From: an uncultured Pirellula sp.
Lineage (GTDB): Bacteria; Planctomycetota; Planctomycetia; Pirellulales; Pirellulaceae
Length of the DNA: 64,000 nt
Assembly: GCA_903858115.1 (NCBI GenBank)
Contig: CAIOHR010000432.1
Span: 111,629 to 175,628, forward strand
Direction of reading: 5' to 3'
The notes below the pieces were generated by a model. That model did not search any database, was not told where the DNA came from, and worked only from the letters and a program-made list of their open reading frames with translations. The number at the start of each line of letters is the position of its first letter. Positions within the stretch are counted from its first letter, which is position 1. A program made the translations under genes and the position numbers. This document shows positions 1 to 9,051 of this stretch, one piece after another.

Positions 1-1
1 C

Positions 2-1261
2 GTCAAAAGTGACAGTGATGCGTCAGCATCCGAAGCGGATGCGGTAACTCCAACGGAAGATACAACCGGAGTCGAAGGAAACTCGCTTGTGACGCCGACA
101 GATGCCGAAGCTACTTCGGCGGATGCAAAGGATGCTTCGATTGATGCAAAAAACGCGTCAGAGATAGGAGCCAAGAAAAAGCAAGAGCGAAGGGAAGCAA
201 TGTTCGAGCGATTGAAGTCGATTGCTTCGATCGCCAATATCGCTTTTCCTCCTTTATGGCCAGCAGGAGCGATTCAGTCGTGGAGTACAGGTTCCATTTG
301 GAACCCAGTTCCCATGTTCTTCTCTTTGGTCATGTTTTTGATTGGAGTTCAAGCATTGAGGCTAAGCCATCGAGCATCCCTCCGTTATTGGCGAGGAGAA
401 GAGGACAAGAAAAAGATAGTCTCTCCCAAAACAAAAGCGAAAGCGGTTCGAGTGCAAAAAGAGTCTCGCCTTTGCGAAATAAGTCTTCCATGGATATCCG
501 AGGAAACGTCTGCCGTAGTCGGAATGACTTGGGCGACGATGAAGCGAGCGCCAGAGATCAAAATGTTCATGTTGTTGCCAATGATTTTGCCGCTTATTCT
601 GTTAATGGTATTCCGCGAACGCATGTCAACATCCAACGACTATCTGAAACTGACCATCATTTGTGGATTTTCAACATTTTTTCTATTGGTTGCATCGGGT
701 GTCGCAGGCAACATGTTTGCTTATGACCGCTGTGGTTTTCGCGTATTCGTCCTTTCTGGCATGGACCGAACACGAATTTTGCTCGGACGCAATCTGGCGT
801 TCGCACCGCTTTTGGGTTTGCTGTCCACACTATGTATTGTTGGATTCGCCATTCTCTATGGAGTGTCGTTGCGGTCGACATGTCTCGCGATGCTGACGAC
901 CCTGACAATGCTGCCACCTTATTTCTTGGTCATGAATTTGATGGCCATCTTGACCCCGTTTCCGCTGGCAGTTGGAAGTATTCAGCCGAAGCATTTTGAC
1001 TTTACGACGGTCGTCATCAATGTATGGTTGTCGATGATTCTCCCATTCATCTTGATGGTCTCGATGATTCCCATCGGAGTCTATTTTTTGACCAACTCCT
1101 TCCTGCCGTCGATGGCGTGGATCCCATGGGAGGTGTTTGTAGGTATTGGGATGAGTGCGGCAAGTTTTGGTGTCTACCGACTCATTCTGCCGTGGCAAGG
1201 CCAATTGCTGGCCAAACGGGAGAAGGAAATGCTTCGAATCGTTACTTCCAAAGTAGAGTAA
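2..1261 (+). CDS. ABC-2-type permease-like membrane protein, 5'-truncated by window edge
   Basis: The reading frame is open from base 2 without a stop, so the gene starts upstream of the window; the GTG at 89 is probably internal. The visible part has an Ala/Ser/Asp/Glu-rich low-complexity N-terminal stretch and a basic segment, then about seven hydrophobic segments separated by short loops. A motif of the type YDRCGFR...LSGMDRTRILLGRNLA in the middle resembles the permease subunits of ABC-2 exporters, where it precedes a long membrane helix. The protein is predicted to sit in the cytoplasmic membrane and act with a separate ATPase, which is not visible here. Substrate unknown. The gene ends about 80 bases before a tRNA on the same strand. 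The family call is moderate; that it is an integral membrane protein is secure. Confidence 0.6.
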   Translation, partial: VKSDSDASASEADAVTPTEDTTGVEGNSLVTPTDAEATSADAKDASIDAKNASEIGAKKKQERREAMFERLKSIASIANIAFPPLWPAGAIQSWSTGSIWNPVPMFFSLVMFLIGVQALRLSHRASLRYWRGEEDKKKIVSPKTKAKAVRVQKESRLCEISLPWISEETSAVVGMTWATMKRAPEIKMFMLLPMILPLILLMVFRERMSTSNDYLKLTIICGFSTFFLLVASGVAGNMFAYDRCGFRVFVLSGMDRTRILLGRNLAFAPLLGLLSTLCIVGFAILYGVSLRSTCLAMLTTLTMLPPYFLVMNLMAILTPFPLAVGSIQPKHFDFTTVVINVWLSMILPFILMVSMIPIGVYFLTNSFLPSMAWIPWEVFVGIGMSAASFGVYRLILPWQGQLLAKREKEMLRIVTSKVE

Positions 1262-1342
1262 AACTGTTCGAAAACTAAGGTTGTCAAGCGAACTGAGAGT
1301 GTATAAACTTCGTCCATCGAATCGAGCCTAGCTCGAGAAGAT

Positions 1343-1414
1343 AGCCCCGTGGTGTAATTGGCAACACAAGTGATTTTGGTTCACTTATTCTAGGTTCGAG
1401 TCCTAGCGGGGTTG
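1343..1414 (+). tRNA. tRNA-Gln (anticodon UUG)
   Basis: A full cloverleaf can be drawn. Acceptor stem 1343-1349 pairs with 1407-1413 (one G-U). The D stem is 1352-1355/1364-1367. The anticodon stem is 1369-1373/1381-1385 with loop TTTTGGT, which places TTG at positions 34-36. The T stem is CTAGG/CCTAG with loop TTCGAGT. G73 and the A-U first pair fit glutamine tRNAs. No CCA is encoded. A strong terminator follows at once, so it is a single-tRNA unit. Confidence 0.95.
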
Positions 1415-1426
1415 TTTACCAGTCCG

Positions 1427-1451
1427 AGCCCGGTTTTTCCGGGCTTTTTTT
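1427..1451 (+). terminator. Rho-independent terminator after tRNA-Gln
   Basis: A perfect 7-bp stem, AGCCCGG / CCGGGCT, closes a five-T loop and is followed by a run of seven T. It starts 13 bases after the tRNA and ends 31 bases before the next gene, so it ends the tRNA transcript. Confidence 0.9.
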
Positions 1452-1481
1452 ATTTAGCCAGATCGAAACCATAGTTTAAAA

Positions 1482-2798
1482 ATGCCAGAAATTCAGGCTT
1501 TTCGCGGTCTTCGATACAATTTGGCGCAGGTCGGGGCGCTCTCCAACTGCATTGCACCGCCGTACGATGTCGTCGACTCCGAACTTCAGGAGCGACTTTA
1601 CGGACTTTCACCGTTCAATTTTCTTCGGTTGGATTTGAATCGGCGTGAGCCAAACGATGTCGACGAAAACGAAGTTTATCAACGAGCGGCGAAGATCTAT
1701 CGTTCTTGGAAAAGCGAAGGGGTCCTGCAGATGGAGCCCGATCCCGCCATTTACGTTTACCATCAAGAATTTGAGCTCGCAGGTCGAAGGCGAGTGCGCC
1801 GTGGTTTTATGGCCAGAGTCAAACTAGAACGATTTGGCGAAGGAAAGATCTATCCGCACGAGGAAACTCACGCCAAAGCCAAAGACGATCGATTGAGATT
1901 GACCCGAGCTACTCAAGCAAATCTATCTCCAATATTCGGACTCTACCCGGACGAGAACAATGAGATCCAGGAAATCCTGGAATGGAAAACGGCTGGAGTT
2001 CACGGACTCGAAGCGACCGATCATTTGAATGTACTTCACCGCATGTGGCCAGTTTCGGATGTAAAGACCATCCAGCAAGTCATGGCGCTCCTGGCGGACC
2101 GCGAAATGTTCGTTGCGGATGGTCACCATCGTTATGAAACCGCTTGCAATTATCGTGACGAATTGAACGCCCGATCTCCGCTGCATCCTTCTCACCCCGC
2201 CAACTTTGTACTAACCATGCTGGTAAGCATGAGTGATCCAGGGTTGATTGTATTGCCAACACATCGGCTCGTCCATCAAGTGCCAGCCATGACAACGGAA
2301 CAACTGCACGCCAAGTTATCTCCTTATTTTGATTGCGAGTTGGTCGGCGAGGGGCCGGAAAGCACAGGAGCGGTGTGGGCGGAAATGGATCGTTTGGATG
2401 AGCAATTGATCATGGCGCTCTACTCCAAGGCATCCAACCAGTGGACGCGAATCTCTGCCAAACAAGAGGCCGCTGATCGAATGGCGATCCTATCGCAACA
2501 GTATTCCGCTAATTGGCAAGAGCTGGGTGTCGCCGTCCTGCATCGATTGGTATTCGACGATCTGTTGGGATTGGCGGATATGCCAGAACCGACTTACGTG
2601 CATTCGGTACGGGAGGTCATCGATGGGTTGAAGGGAAATCTTGACGAAGGTTTGGATTATCAGCTGGCAGCCATGGTGATGCCGGCAACCATCGAACATA
2701 TTCAATCCGTCTCGTTGAACCAAGAACGAATGCCTGCCAAAAGTACCTATTTTTATCCTAAGCTTGTATCCGGACTGGTTGTTCATCCGCTTACATAG
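1482..2798 (+). CDS. DUF1015 family protein
   Basis: The 438-residue protein has the hallmarks of DUF1015. The N-terminus contains AFRGLRYN and the APPYDVV motif. A central segment reads YPHEETHAKAKDDRLRL, followed by NLSPIFGLY, and later comes FVADGHHRYETA with its HHRYE motif. Length is typical. Some members of this family have been linked to a ParB/Srx-like nucleotide-dependent kinase activity (SerK type), but the reaction here cannot be assigned from sequence. Soluble and cytoplasmic: no signal peptide. It starts after the tRNA terminator and the dipeptidase gene follows 37 bases later on the same strand, so the two may be co-transcribed. Confidence 0.8.
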   Translation: MPEIQAFRGLRYNLAQVGALSNCIAPPYDVVDSELQERLYGLSPFNFLRLDLNRREPNDVDENEVYQRAAKIYRSWKSEGVLQMEPDPAIYVYHQEFELAGRRRVRRGFMARVKLERFGEGKIYPHEETHAKAKDDRLRLTRATQANLSPIFGLYPDENNEIQEILEWKTAGVHGLEATDHLNVLHRMWPVSDVKTIQQVMALLADREMFVADGHHRYETACNYRDELNARSPLHPSHPANFVLTMLVSMSDPGLIVLPTHRLVHQVPAMTTEQLHAKLSPYFDCELVGEGPESTGAVWAEMDRLDEQLIMALYSKASNQWTRISAKQEAADRMAILSQQYSANWQELGVAVLHRLVFDDLLGLADMPEPTYVHSVREVIDGLKGNLDEGLDYQLAAMVMPATIEHIQSVSLNQERMPAKSTYFYPKLVSGLVVHPLT

Positions 2799-2835
2799 CC
2801 ACGACAAATGCATTGATGGAGGAGAGCATCCAATC

Positions 2836-3909
2836 ATGATGTTGTTTGATGCCCATTTAGATCTCGCTCTCAACGGCGTAGATCTTAACCGTGACTTACG
2901 GCAAACGGTCGATGATATCCGTGCTCAAGAAATCACACTGGAGATGACGGAGCTGGGACGGAAGACCAATACGTTGAGTTTTCCAGAGCTGAAGGCATCC
3001 GGGTTAGCTGTCTGCTTGACCACGATGTTGGCGAGGTTGGAGCAACCGATCAACCATTCGTTTGGTTGGACAAGTCCGCAAACGTGCTATGCCATGGCGC
3101 ATGCGCATCTGGCCTATTATCGAGCGATGGAACGATCCGGGGTTATGAAGTTGATTCGCACCAAAAGCGAACTAGCTGCTCACATCCGAGCCTACGAAAC
3201 GGATCCGATAGGAACGCCATTGGGATACATATTGACGATGGAGGGAGCTGACCCATTGCTAACGCCGGACACGGTGTTCGAGTTTTACGATCATGGGCTG
3301 CGAGCGCTCGGCCTGACGCATTACGGAACAAATCGGTATGGAGGTGGCACGCGTAGCGAGGTTGGTCTGTCATTGGATGCACTGCAATTGTTGGCCAATT
3401 GCGATTCGTTGGGAATAACGATTGACATGACGCATCTTTCGGATGTTGCATTTTGGCAAGTGGCGGAGCATTTCGGAGGGCGAGTTCACGCAAGCCATCA
3501 GAACGCGCGCGGTATCTGCAATTGGCAGCGCCAGTTCAGCGACGATCAGATTCGATGGATTATCGAGCGCGATGGAGTACTTGGCGTGTCGATGGATGTG
3601 ATCATGTTGCAGGAGGGATATGTGCGTGGCGTAACACCGCCGAAAGAGTCGCTGGAGCGAGCCGTGGATCAGATCGAATATGTACGCAACCTTGGCGGAT
3701 CGATGCGACATATCGGCATCGGTTCGGACCTCGATGGCGGTTACGGCAACGAGCAGACGCCGATCGATTTGCGTCGCTATCGTGATTTACAAAAGATGGT
3801 TGAGATCATGCAACGCCGAGGCTTCTCGGACGACGACATCCAGGCGGTATTTTATGGAAACTGGCTACGATTCTTTGGCGAAGTTTTGCCCGATACTGCA
3901 TCAACGTAA
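2836..3909 (+). CDS. Membrane dipeptidase family (peptidase M19)
   Basis: Zinc dipeptidase of the renal-dipeptidase/amidohydrolase fold. The HxD zinc motif is at the extreme N-terminus (FDAHLD, His7 and Asp9), followed by LTHYGTNRYGGG, IDMTHLSD, a second His pair region ASHQNARGI, and the closing HIGIGSDLDGGYG motif. About 357 residues, usual for the family. No signal peptide, so probably cytoplasmic. The ATG at 2836 is chosen because GGAGGAGAG lies just upstream; an in-frame codon at 2764 would overlap the previous gene. Likely role is hydrolysis of dipeptides, possibly with D-residues; substrate not determined. Confidence 0.85.
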   Translation: MMLFDAHLDLALNGVDLNRDLRQTVDDIRAQEITLEMTELGRKTNTLSFPELKASGLAVCLTTMLARLEQPINHSFGWTSPQTCYAMAHAHLAYYRAMERSGVMKLIRTKSELAAHIRAYETDPIGTPLGYILTMEGADPLLTPDTVFEFYDHGLRALGLTHYGTNRYGGGTRSEVGLSLDALQLLANCDSLGITIDMTHLSDVAFWQVAEHFGGRVHASHQNARGICNWQRQFSDDQIRWIIERDGVLGVSMDVIMLQEGYVRGVTPPKESLERAVDQIEYVRNLGGSMRHIGIGSDLDGGYGNEQTPIDLRRYRDLQKMVEIMQRRGFSDDDIQAVFYGNWLRFFGEVLPDTAST

Positions 3910-3910
3910 A

Positions 3911-3947
3911 TCGTAAATACATGCCATGTGCCGTCCACCTTGAATTC
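3911..3947 (+). repeat. Degenerate copy of a REP-like intergenic element
   Basis: The segment ending CCATGTGCCGTCCACCT matches the element at 13653-13683 and, with one change, 47297-47327. The inverted-repeat arm on the left has decayed (ATACAT against ATGTGCC), so the hairpin is weak. Like the other copies, it lies just behind a plus-strand gene. Confidence 0.5.
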
Positions 3948-4026
3948 ACGCAACTGTCCATGAGCGGGACGGCACGACGGAGCGCGCCTGCTACTTTTGC
4001 CGGCTGTGTCAGACAGCTGCTTGCTG

Positions 4027-4383
4027 TCATCTAATGACCAAGCCCGCGATGATCACAACCAAGAGAAAGCCCCAGAGCAATGCAAAAAAGCCGCCACAAC
4101 CGATTCCGATCCACGCGTGTGCGCTTCCTTTGATGGCAGGGTTTTGCTTGCGGTCCTTTAGTCCTTTGATACCCAAAACAAACGCGGCAACTCCGATCGG
4201 AAGTCCGATGATTGGCAACCCACTCAAGATGCCTAAGTAATAAGCAATAAGAGCTTTCGGATTCTTGTAGGGAATGATTCCGCCAGTTGCATCTCTGTCG
4301 TTATTATTCGAAGGGTTCGGCAAGGGGGGGGACTGTGTCGATGCGGTGTAAGGATTCGGGTCGTTCGGATTTGGGCTACTCAT
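4027..4383 (-). CDS. Small membrane protein, DUF4190-like
   Basis: 118 residues. The first 35 are a Pro/Asn/Ser-rich soluble tail, followed by two membrane helices: about residues 45-70 (ALIAYYLGILSGLPIIGLP and on) and 88-117. They are joined by a GIKGLKDRKQNPAIKGSAHAW loop. This Gly-rich two-helix pattern with a loop of GxKxxKxxP type is that of DUF4190-like proteins. Function unknown. Convergent with the M19 gene. Confidence 0.65.
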   Translation of the reverse strand: MSSPNPNDPNPYTASTQSPPLPNPSNNNDRDATGGIIPYKNPKALIAYYLGILSGLPIIGLPIGVAAFVLGIKGLKDRKQNPAIKGSAHAWIGIGCGGFFALLWGFLLVVIIAGLVIR

Positions 4384-4553
4384 GAACTCTTTCCGGCGCT
4401 TGCATCAGAAGAAAGATGTAAGAAAAAGGTTAATAGGCTTAACCAACTTTCTCGATTGTAGCAAAGAAAATTCCACTTGTGGCGGCGAACCAGCAAAACT
4501 CCACGGACTAGGATACGGTCCGCGAAAAGACAACGCTGCAAGCGCTCGGTGAA

Positions 4554-4874
4554 CTATCGTCTATCGACCCAATCTGCATACTTCTCGGTAGACTCAACAA
4601 CGCGGACGATGACTTCTGGAGTTTGGTATGGATGGTGCGACGTGAGCCATTCGAGGCAGAGCTTCTTGTTCTGAACAGAAACTTTCATGGTGACGCGATA
4701 TTCGCTAGCCGTTTGGATAGCGTCTTCCCAGCGATAGATGCTCGTAATAGGACCTTCGATTTGGCTACAAGCGACGAGGCCAGACTCCACGCCACCCATA
4801 GCCAGCGTGCGAGCCTCTGTTTCATTCGAGACGGTTGTGACAATCTCAAGTATCGATGATGGCTCTGTCCTCAA
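4554..4874 (-). CDS. cutA: CutA1-like divalent cation tolerance protein
   Basis: 106 residues, the normal CutA size. The ferredoxin-like trimer family is recognisable from IVTTVSNETEARTLA, the GLVACSQIEGPITSIYRWE segment, KVSVQNK, and the C-terminal HPYQTPEVIVRVVESTEKYADWV. CutA proteins are stable cytoplasmic trimers linked to copper and other metal tolerance, though the molecular role is unsettled. The only usable start is TTG, immediately after the stop codon of the upstream hemerythrin-like gene, so translation is probably coupled to that gene. Confidence 0.85.
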   Translation of the reverse strand: MRTEPSSILEIVTTVSNETEARTLAMGGVESGLVACSQIEGPITSIYRWEDAIQTASEYRVTMKVSVQNKKLCLEWLTSHHPYQTPEVIVRVVESTEKYADWVDRR

Positions 4875-5312
4875 TTAGGCCAAACCCCGCTCGACAAGCG
4901 ATCGCTCCTGCGACTCCTCTTCCAAAATCTCGCGATGCAATCGTCCGAAATCATCACCGATATCGGCAACTTCATCCCGCTGGGGGTCATAGGTTTGAAC
5001 ATCGTGTATGATCGCATCCAGATGGTCGATCAGTCGGCATTGCCAACACTCAATCTCCCGAAGCTCGGAATACATGCCAGGATACTGACAGGCTACATTT
5101 TCTAAATAGCCTTCACCCGCAACACGCGTGAAGTGTTGATCGAGAATCCATCGGAAACTAACCAGATGCTCCATCAGTTTCCCCCAAGTGGCCCGTTGAT
5201 GGGGATGCTCAAGCCAGTACTTGAAATCAAGATTCAGTTCTTGGAGCCCTTCTGCAATCCCAGATTGACTGTGATCAAGGCTCATCCGAAGTTCAGTTAC
5301 GTTGTCGTTCAT
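4875..5312 (-). CDS. Hemerythrin-like HHE-domain protein
   Basis: 145 residues and largely helical. The pattern is that of HHE cation-binding domains: an early LDHS, then LEHPHQR, LMEHLVSFRWILDQHFTR followed by GYLEN, a central IECWQCRLIDHLDAI, and a closing FGRLHREILEEESQERSL. Spaced His and Glu residues could hold a di-iron centre, although not every canonical ligand can be placed by eye. The ATG at 5312 has GAGG nine bases upstream. It probably forms a two-gene unit with cutA, whose start abuts its stop; that suggests a metal or oxygen theme. Confidence 0.6.
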   Translation of the reverse strand: MNDNVTELRMSLDHSQSGIAEGLQELNLDFKYWLEHPHQRATWGKLMEHLVSFRWILDQHFTRVAGEGYLENVACQYPGMYSELREIECWQCRLIDHLDAIIHDVQTYDPQRDEVADIGDDFGRLHREILEEESQERSLVERGLA

Positions 5313-5318
5313 TGCCAA

Positions 5319-5572
5319 CTACCTCATCAAATAAAGGAAGGACGCCGACTCACTGTTGCATCACCAAGAAGCTCATCAAGCATCAGTGTCGCAAATTTCG
5401 ACCCCATCCGTCAAGAATTTTCGTCAAATAGTTTTAGCATCGTAAAGACACGCTCGCCGTATTTCCCATGGTCTCCATTCAAAAGAAGGGGGTTCGCGAG
5501 AAAACTGCAATTCTGATACCATAATAAAAAGTGGCAGGAACACAGAATTATTGGTTTGAACCGACAACAGGT
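5319..5572. other. Divergent intergenic region, no gene seen
   Basis: This lies between the hemerythrin-like/cutA unit (leftward) and the YrdC-like/phosphatase fusion (rightward), so it must hold both promoters. No clear sigma-70 pair, palindrome or RNA fold stood out. An alternative GTG start for the fusion lies at 5531. Confidence 0.4.
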
Positions 5573-6706
5573 ATGGCGAGAGTTATCGACTGGAAAAACG
5601 CTGACGATCCGCGAGATGTGGTGCATATTGCAGTGCAGGCCGTCGCGGAGGGGCACATCGTCGCAGTCCCTGGTGACTGCTCCTATTTATTAGTCGGTTC
5701 TGGATTGCACATCAACGCCGTGTCGCGATTGGCACAAATTGCACAGTCTGACAAAAACCAGCATGGTGTTACCCTGATGCTTAGGTCCTCTGCAGAATTG
5801 CTGGATTACTTTCCGGCCATTTCTCCATCGATTCGTCGCTTAGCTGCCAAGGCATGGCCAGGTCCGATCACCTTTGACTTGAAAGACTCGCATGAATCGA
5901 GTTTGCTGCGATGCCTCGACGCTCCTGTCATACAAGCTCTGAGGCAGCAAAACACCAAGATTCGGACCTCGCAGCCTTCTCATTCCGTTTTTGAACAGAT
6001 GGGCCGACTGCTTTCTGGCCCCTTGGTCGCAGCGCCCGCTCTCGATGCAAAGGGGAACCTTGCACGAAACCTAAGCCATGTCGCATCCGATGGTTATACG
6101 ATTGCCATTGATGATGGTGACACTGATGCGGTCGGCCTTCCAACCCTGGTCGAGTTCGACGACAACGAAGCGTCGATCGCTCGAGAAGGACTGTTGCCTC
6201 TTGAGTACCTGAAGTCTCTTTCGCGTTGGACGATACTGTTCGTTTGTACTGGGAACACCTGCCGTTCTCCGATGGCTCAGGCGATGATGAATCGAAAGAT
6301 CGCTGAAAAATTCGGAAGCAAAAATTCGAATAACGAACTGCCGATCCGAGCGATCTCGGCGGGGGTCGCAGCCTATGGCGGAGAACCGGCTTCGCCGGGA
6401 GCATCCCAGGCGATCAAGAAACACAAAGCATCCCTCGATACACATTTGAGCAGTCAGCTAACACGAGAAATGGTAGATCATGCGGATATCATTTTGACCA
6501 TGGGTGGCAGACATAAACACGTGATCGTTTCTCAATGGCCTTCCGCTGAATCAAAGATCCATTTGATTTCACCCGAAGGTGCAGAAATCACGGATCCGTT
6601 CGGTGCTCCGTTGGATGTCTATGAACGATGCGCTCAGCAGTTGGATCAGCATACGGATTATTGGATCAACCAACTCAACGTCTCGGATTTGATTCGTTGG
6701 AAATAA
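5573..6706 (+). CDS. Fusion: degenerate YrdC/Sua5-like domain + LMW phosphatase (arginine-phosphatase type)
   Basis: About 377 residues. Residues 10-200 align by eye with YrdC/Sua5 proteins: a hydrophobic VAVPGDCSYLL strand where PTDTVYGL is usual, and the conserved WPGPIT at about 95-100. The KxR and SxN substrate motifs are missing, so threonylcarbamoyl-AMP synthesis is doubtful. From about residue 220 comes a complete low-molecular-weight phosphatase with the loop VCTGNTCRSPMA (nucleophile Cys225, Arg231), and the general-acid motif DPFGAPLDVY near the end. Thr in the CxxxTCR loop is the residue that marks protein-arginine phosphatases (YwlE) rather than Tyr phosphatases, which have Ile or Leu there. 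rpiB follows after 13 bases, the same order as ywlC-ywlE-ywlF in Bacillus. A GTG at 5531 is an alternative start. Confidence 0.8.
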   Translation: MARVIDWKNADDPRDVVHIAVQAVAEGHIVAVPGDCSYLLVGSGLHINAVSRLAQIAQSDKNQHGVTLMLRSSAELLDYFPAISPSIRRLAAKAWPGPITFDLKDSHESSLLRCLDAPVIQALRQQNTKIRTSQPSHSVFEQMGRLLSGPLVAAPALDAKGNLARNLSHVASDGYTIAIDDGDTDAVGLPTLVEFDDNEASIAREGLLPLEYLKSLSRWTILFVCTGNTCRSPMAQAMMNRKIAEKFGSKNSNNELPIRAISAGVAAYGGEPASPGASQAIKKHKASLDTHLSSQLTREMVDHADIILTMGGRHKHVIVSQWPSAESKIHLISPEGAEITDPFGAPLDVYERCAQQLDQHTDYWINQLNVSDLIRWK

Positions 6707-6719
6707 CAGGATAGAAGCA

Positions 6720-7163
6720 ATGAGAATCGCCGTTGGAAGTGATCATCGAGGATTTCAAATCAAAGGCAAACTAATCACATTGTTGACGGCCGATGGTCAC
6801 GAAGTAGAAGACTTTGGCACGCACAACGACCAGCCCGTCGATTACCCAGACTATGCCGTTTCCGTCGCGAAGAAAGTTGCCGATGGCAGTGCCGAACGCG
6901 GAATATTGATCTGCGGGAACGGTTTCGGTATGGCTATTGTTGCGAACAAATTTCGCGGTGTGCGAGCAGCAGCGTGTGCAGATGAGGTAATGGCCGAAAT
7001 GTGTCGCCGGCACAATGACGTTAATATTCTTTGTCTGCCAGGCGATTTGATCGGCGACCGACCCGTTGGCGATTTGGTCCGAGTCTGGCTCGCTACCGAA
7101 TTCGAAGGTGGACGACACTCACGCCGTGTTGAAAAAATTCATTCCATCGAAACCGCCAATTGA
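6720..7163 (+). CDS. rpiB: Ribose-5-phosphate isomerase B
   Basis: Interconverts ribose-5-phosphate and ribulose-5-phosphate in the pentose phosphate pathway. The 147-residue protein shows GSDHRGF at the N-terminus, VDYPDYA, and the active-site ICGNGFGM with catalytic Cys65. Asn67 stands where Thr is more common. Then comes KFRGVRAA, and RRHNDVNILCLPGD near the end. AGGATAGAAGC lies at ribosome-binding distance before the ATG. It is 13 bases behind the YrdC-like/phosphatase fusion, so co-transcription is likely. Confidence 0.95.
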   Translation: MRIAVGSDHRGFQIKGKLITLLTADGHEVEDFGTHNDQPVDYPDYAVSVAKKVADGSAERGILICGNGFGMAIVANKFRGVRAAACADEVMAEMCRRHNDVNILCLPGDLIGDRPVGDLVRVWLATEFEGGRHSRRVEKIHSIETAN

Positions 7164-7232
7164 ATTCAAAGCTAAGAATCTTTATCCATCGGAGTGAGTT
7201 CTTCATCCCGCGTCTCCTCTAGTAAACGATCT

Positions 7233-9035
7233 ATGACAGGCACATCCGACAATCCCCTTCGTTCACAAGTTGCAGTCGAAGACACTTGGGATCTATCCAG
7301 TCTGTTCGCCAATGATGACGAATGGGCAAAGGAGCTTCAACAATTCGAAGAACTCATACACGGTTTCGCTGGCTTCGTTGGCCGCTTGGGTGAATCTGCG
7401 GAAGTGCTTGCCGAATGCCTAACACACGATTGCCGCGTCGATAGATTGGCCGAACGTGTTGGCGTCTATGCATCGCTTAAAACATCCGAGGATCAAGGGA
7501 ATAGCGACTATCAGGGATTTGTCGCCAAGTACTACAGCATTGCCACAAAAGCAGGCCAAGCGGCAAGCTTCATTCGCCCAGAGATCCTTTCCATTCCTCA
7601 AGAGCGATTGGCTGAATTTCTCAAGTCGCCAGCGTTGGAACCGTACAAGCTTCTGGTGGAACGGGTGAATCGTTTTCGCGCCCATACGTTGAGTCAACCA
7701 GAAGAAAAGCTCCTTGCCATGCAAGGAGAAATGGCACAGACAGCGAGCAAGACGTTTCGTCAATTGAACGATGCCGATCTGAAGTTTGGCAAAGTTACTA
7801 ACGAAAAAGGGGCCGAGCAAGAACTCACCAACGCCTCCTTCAGTTCATTCCTCCTCTCACCGGGTCGCGATGTCCGCAAAACATCATTCAAGCAGTACTA
7901 TTCGCAGTTCGCGGCTCATGAGAACACATTGGCCTCGACGTTGGCGGGGAGTATCCATGGCGATGTTTATTATGCGAGAGCGCGCAACTACGCGAGCGCT
8001 CGCGAGAGTTCGCTTTTCGCAGACAATGTGCCAGTCAGTGTTTACGACAATTTGATTGCCGCAGTTCGAAAGCACCTGCCAGCGGTTCATCGCTATTTTG
8101 ACATGCGACGGCGGAAAATGAAGCTGGAGGACATTCATCATTACGATACGTACGTACCAATTCTAGCGGATCGACAAACCCATCATACTTGGGACCAAGC
8201 TGTCGAGGTGGTGATCGCCTCGCTTCGGCCGCTTGGGGCAGACTATTGCAGCGTTCTCGAATCTGGCCTTCGAGGTCGATGGTGTGATCGTTATCCAAAC
8301 CAAGGAAAACGGAGTGGTGCATTTAGCAGCGGAGCCTATGACGGCGATCCCTACATTTTGATGAACTACAAACCCTCGGTGCTTAACGATGTCTTTACGC
8401 TCACGCACGAAGCAGGGCATTCTATGCACACCTACTACTCGACCCAATCGCAACCCTTTCAATACTACAGCTACACCATATTCGTTGCCGAAGTCGCTTC
8501 GACATTTAACGAGCAGTTGTTAGCAAAGTATTTGATAGATCGCACCAGCTCCAAAGAAGAGCGAGCAGCATTGATCAATCACGAGGTAGATAGTATTCGC
8601 GCGACGATCGTCCGACAGACGATGTTTGCCGAATTCGAAAAGATCACGCATGAGATGGCCGAGTCGGGTGAGCCACTCACCGTCGCATCGATGAAGTCGG
8701 TTTACCGAGACTTGCTCGAAGCGTACTTTGGCCCTGGCTTTTCCATCGACGACGAACTGTCGCTTGAGTGTTTTCGCATCCCTCATTTTTATAATGCGTT
8801 TTACGTTTACAAATACGCTACAGGCCTGTCCGCAGCCATCGCGTTGTCGCGAAAAGTTCTCAACGGTGGCGAGCAAGATCTTCAAAACTACATGGGATTC
8901 TTGAAGGGCGGGTGTTCAAAAGATCCACTTGATCTGCTCAAGGGAGCAGGTGTCGATATGAACCAACCCGAACCAGTCGAAATCGCTTTGAGTGAATTTA
9001 GCAAGCTCGTTCACGAATTGGATGAGCTGATCTAA
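7233..9035 (+). CDS. pepF: Oligoendopeptidase F (peptidase M3B)
   Basis: Cytoplasmic zinc oligopeptidase that degrades peptides of medium length. About 600 residues from the ATG at 7233, the usual PepF length; a GTG at 7194 would add 13 Ser-rich residues. The N-terminal domain opens with TWDLSSLFANDDEW, a family signature. The catalytic HEAGH motif is at residues 392-396 within LTHEAGHSMHTYYS, followed by FVAEVASTFNEQLL, which supplies the third ligand Glu. FRIPHFYNAFYVYKYATGL and GCSKDPLDLLKGAGVDM close the protein as in other PepF. The gene stands alone and its stop is 16 bases from the convergent dnaA stop. Confidence 0.93.
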   Translation: MTGTSDNPLRSQVAVEDTWDLSSLFANDDEWAKELQQFEELIHGFAGFVGRLGESAEVLAECLTHDCRVDRLAERVGVYASLKTSEDQGNSDYQGFVAKYYSIATKAGQAASFIRPEILSIPQERLAEFLKSPALEPYKLLVERVNRFRAHTLSQPEEKLLAMQGEMAQTASKTFRQLNDADLKFGKVTNEKGAEQELTNASFSSFLLSPGRDVRKTSFKQYYSQFAAHENTLASTLAGSIHGDVYYARARNYASARESSLFADNVPVSVYDNLIAAVRKHLPAVHRYFDMRRRKMKLEDIHHYDTYVPILADRQTHHTWDQAVEVVIASLRPLGADYCSVLESGLRGRWCDRYPNQGKRSGAFSSGAYDGDPYILMNYKPSVLNDVFTLTHEAGHSMHTYYSTQSQPFQYYSYTIFVAEVASTFNEQLLAKYLIDRTSSKEERAALINHEVDSIRATIVRQTMFAEFEKITHEMAESGEPLTVASMKSVYRDLLEAYFGPGFSIDDELSLECFRIPHFYNAFYVYKYATGLSAAIALSRKVLNGGEQDLQNYMGFLKGGCSKDPLDLLKGAGVDMNQPEPVEIALSEFSKLVHELDELI

Positions 9036-9051
9036 CGCTCTAGCTGTCGGG

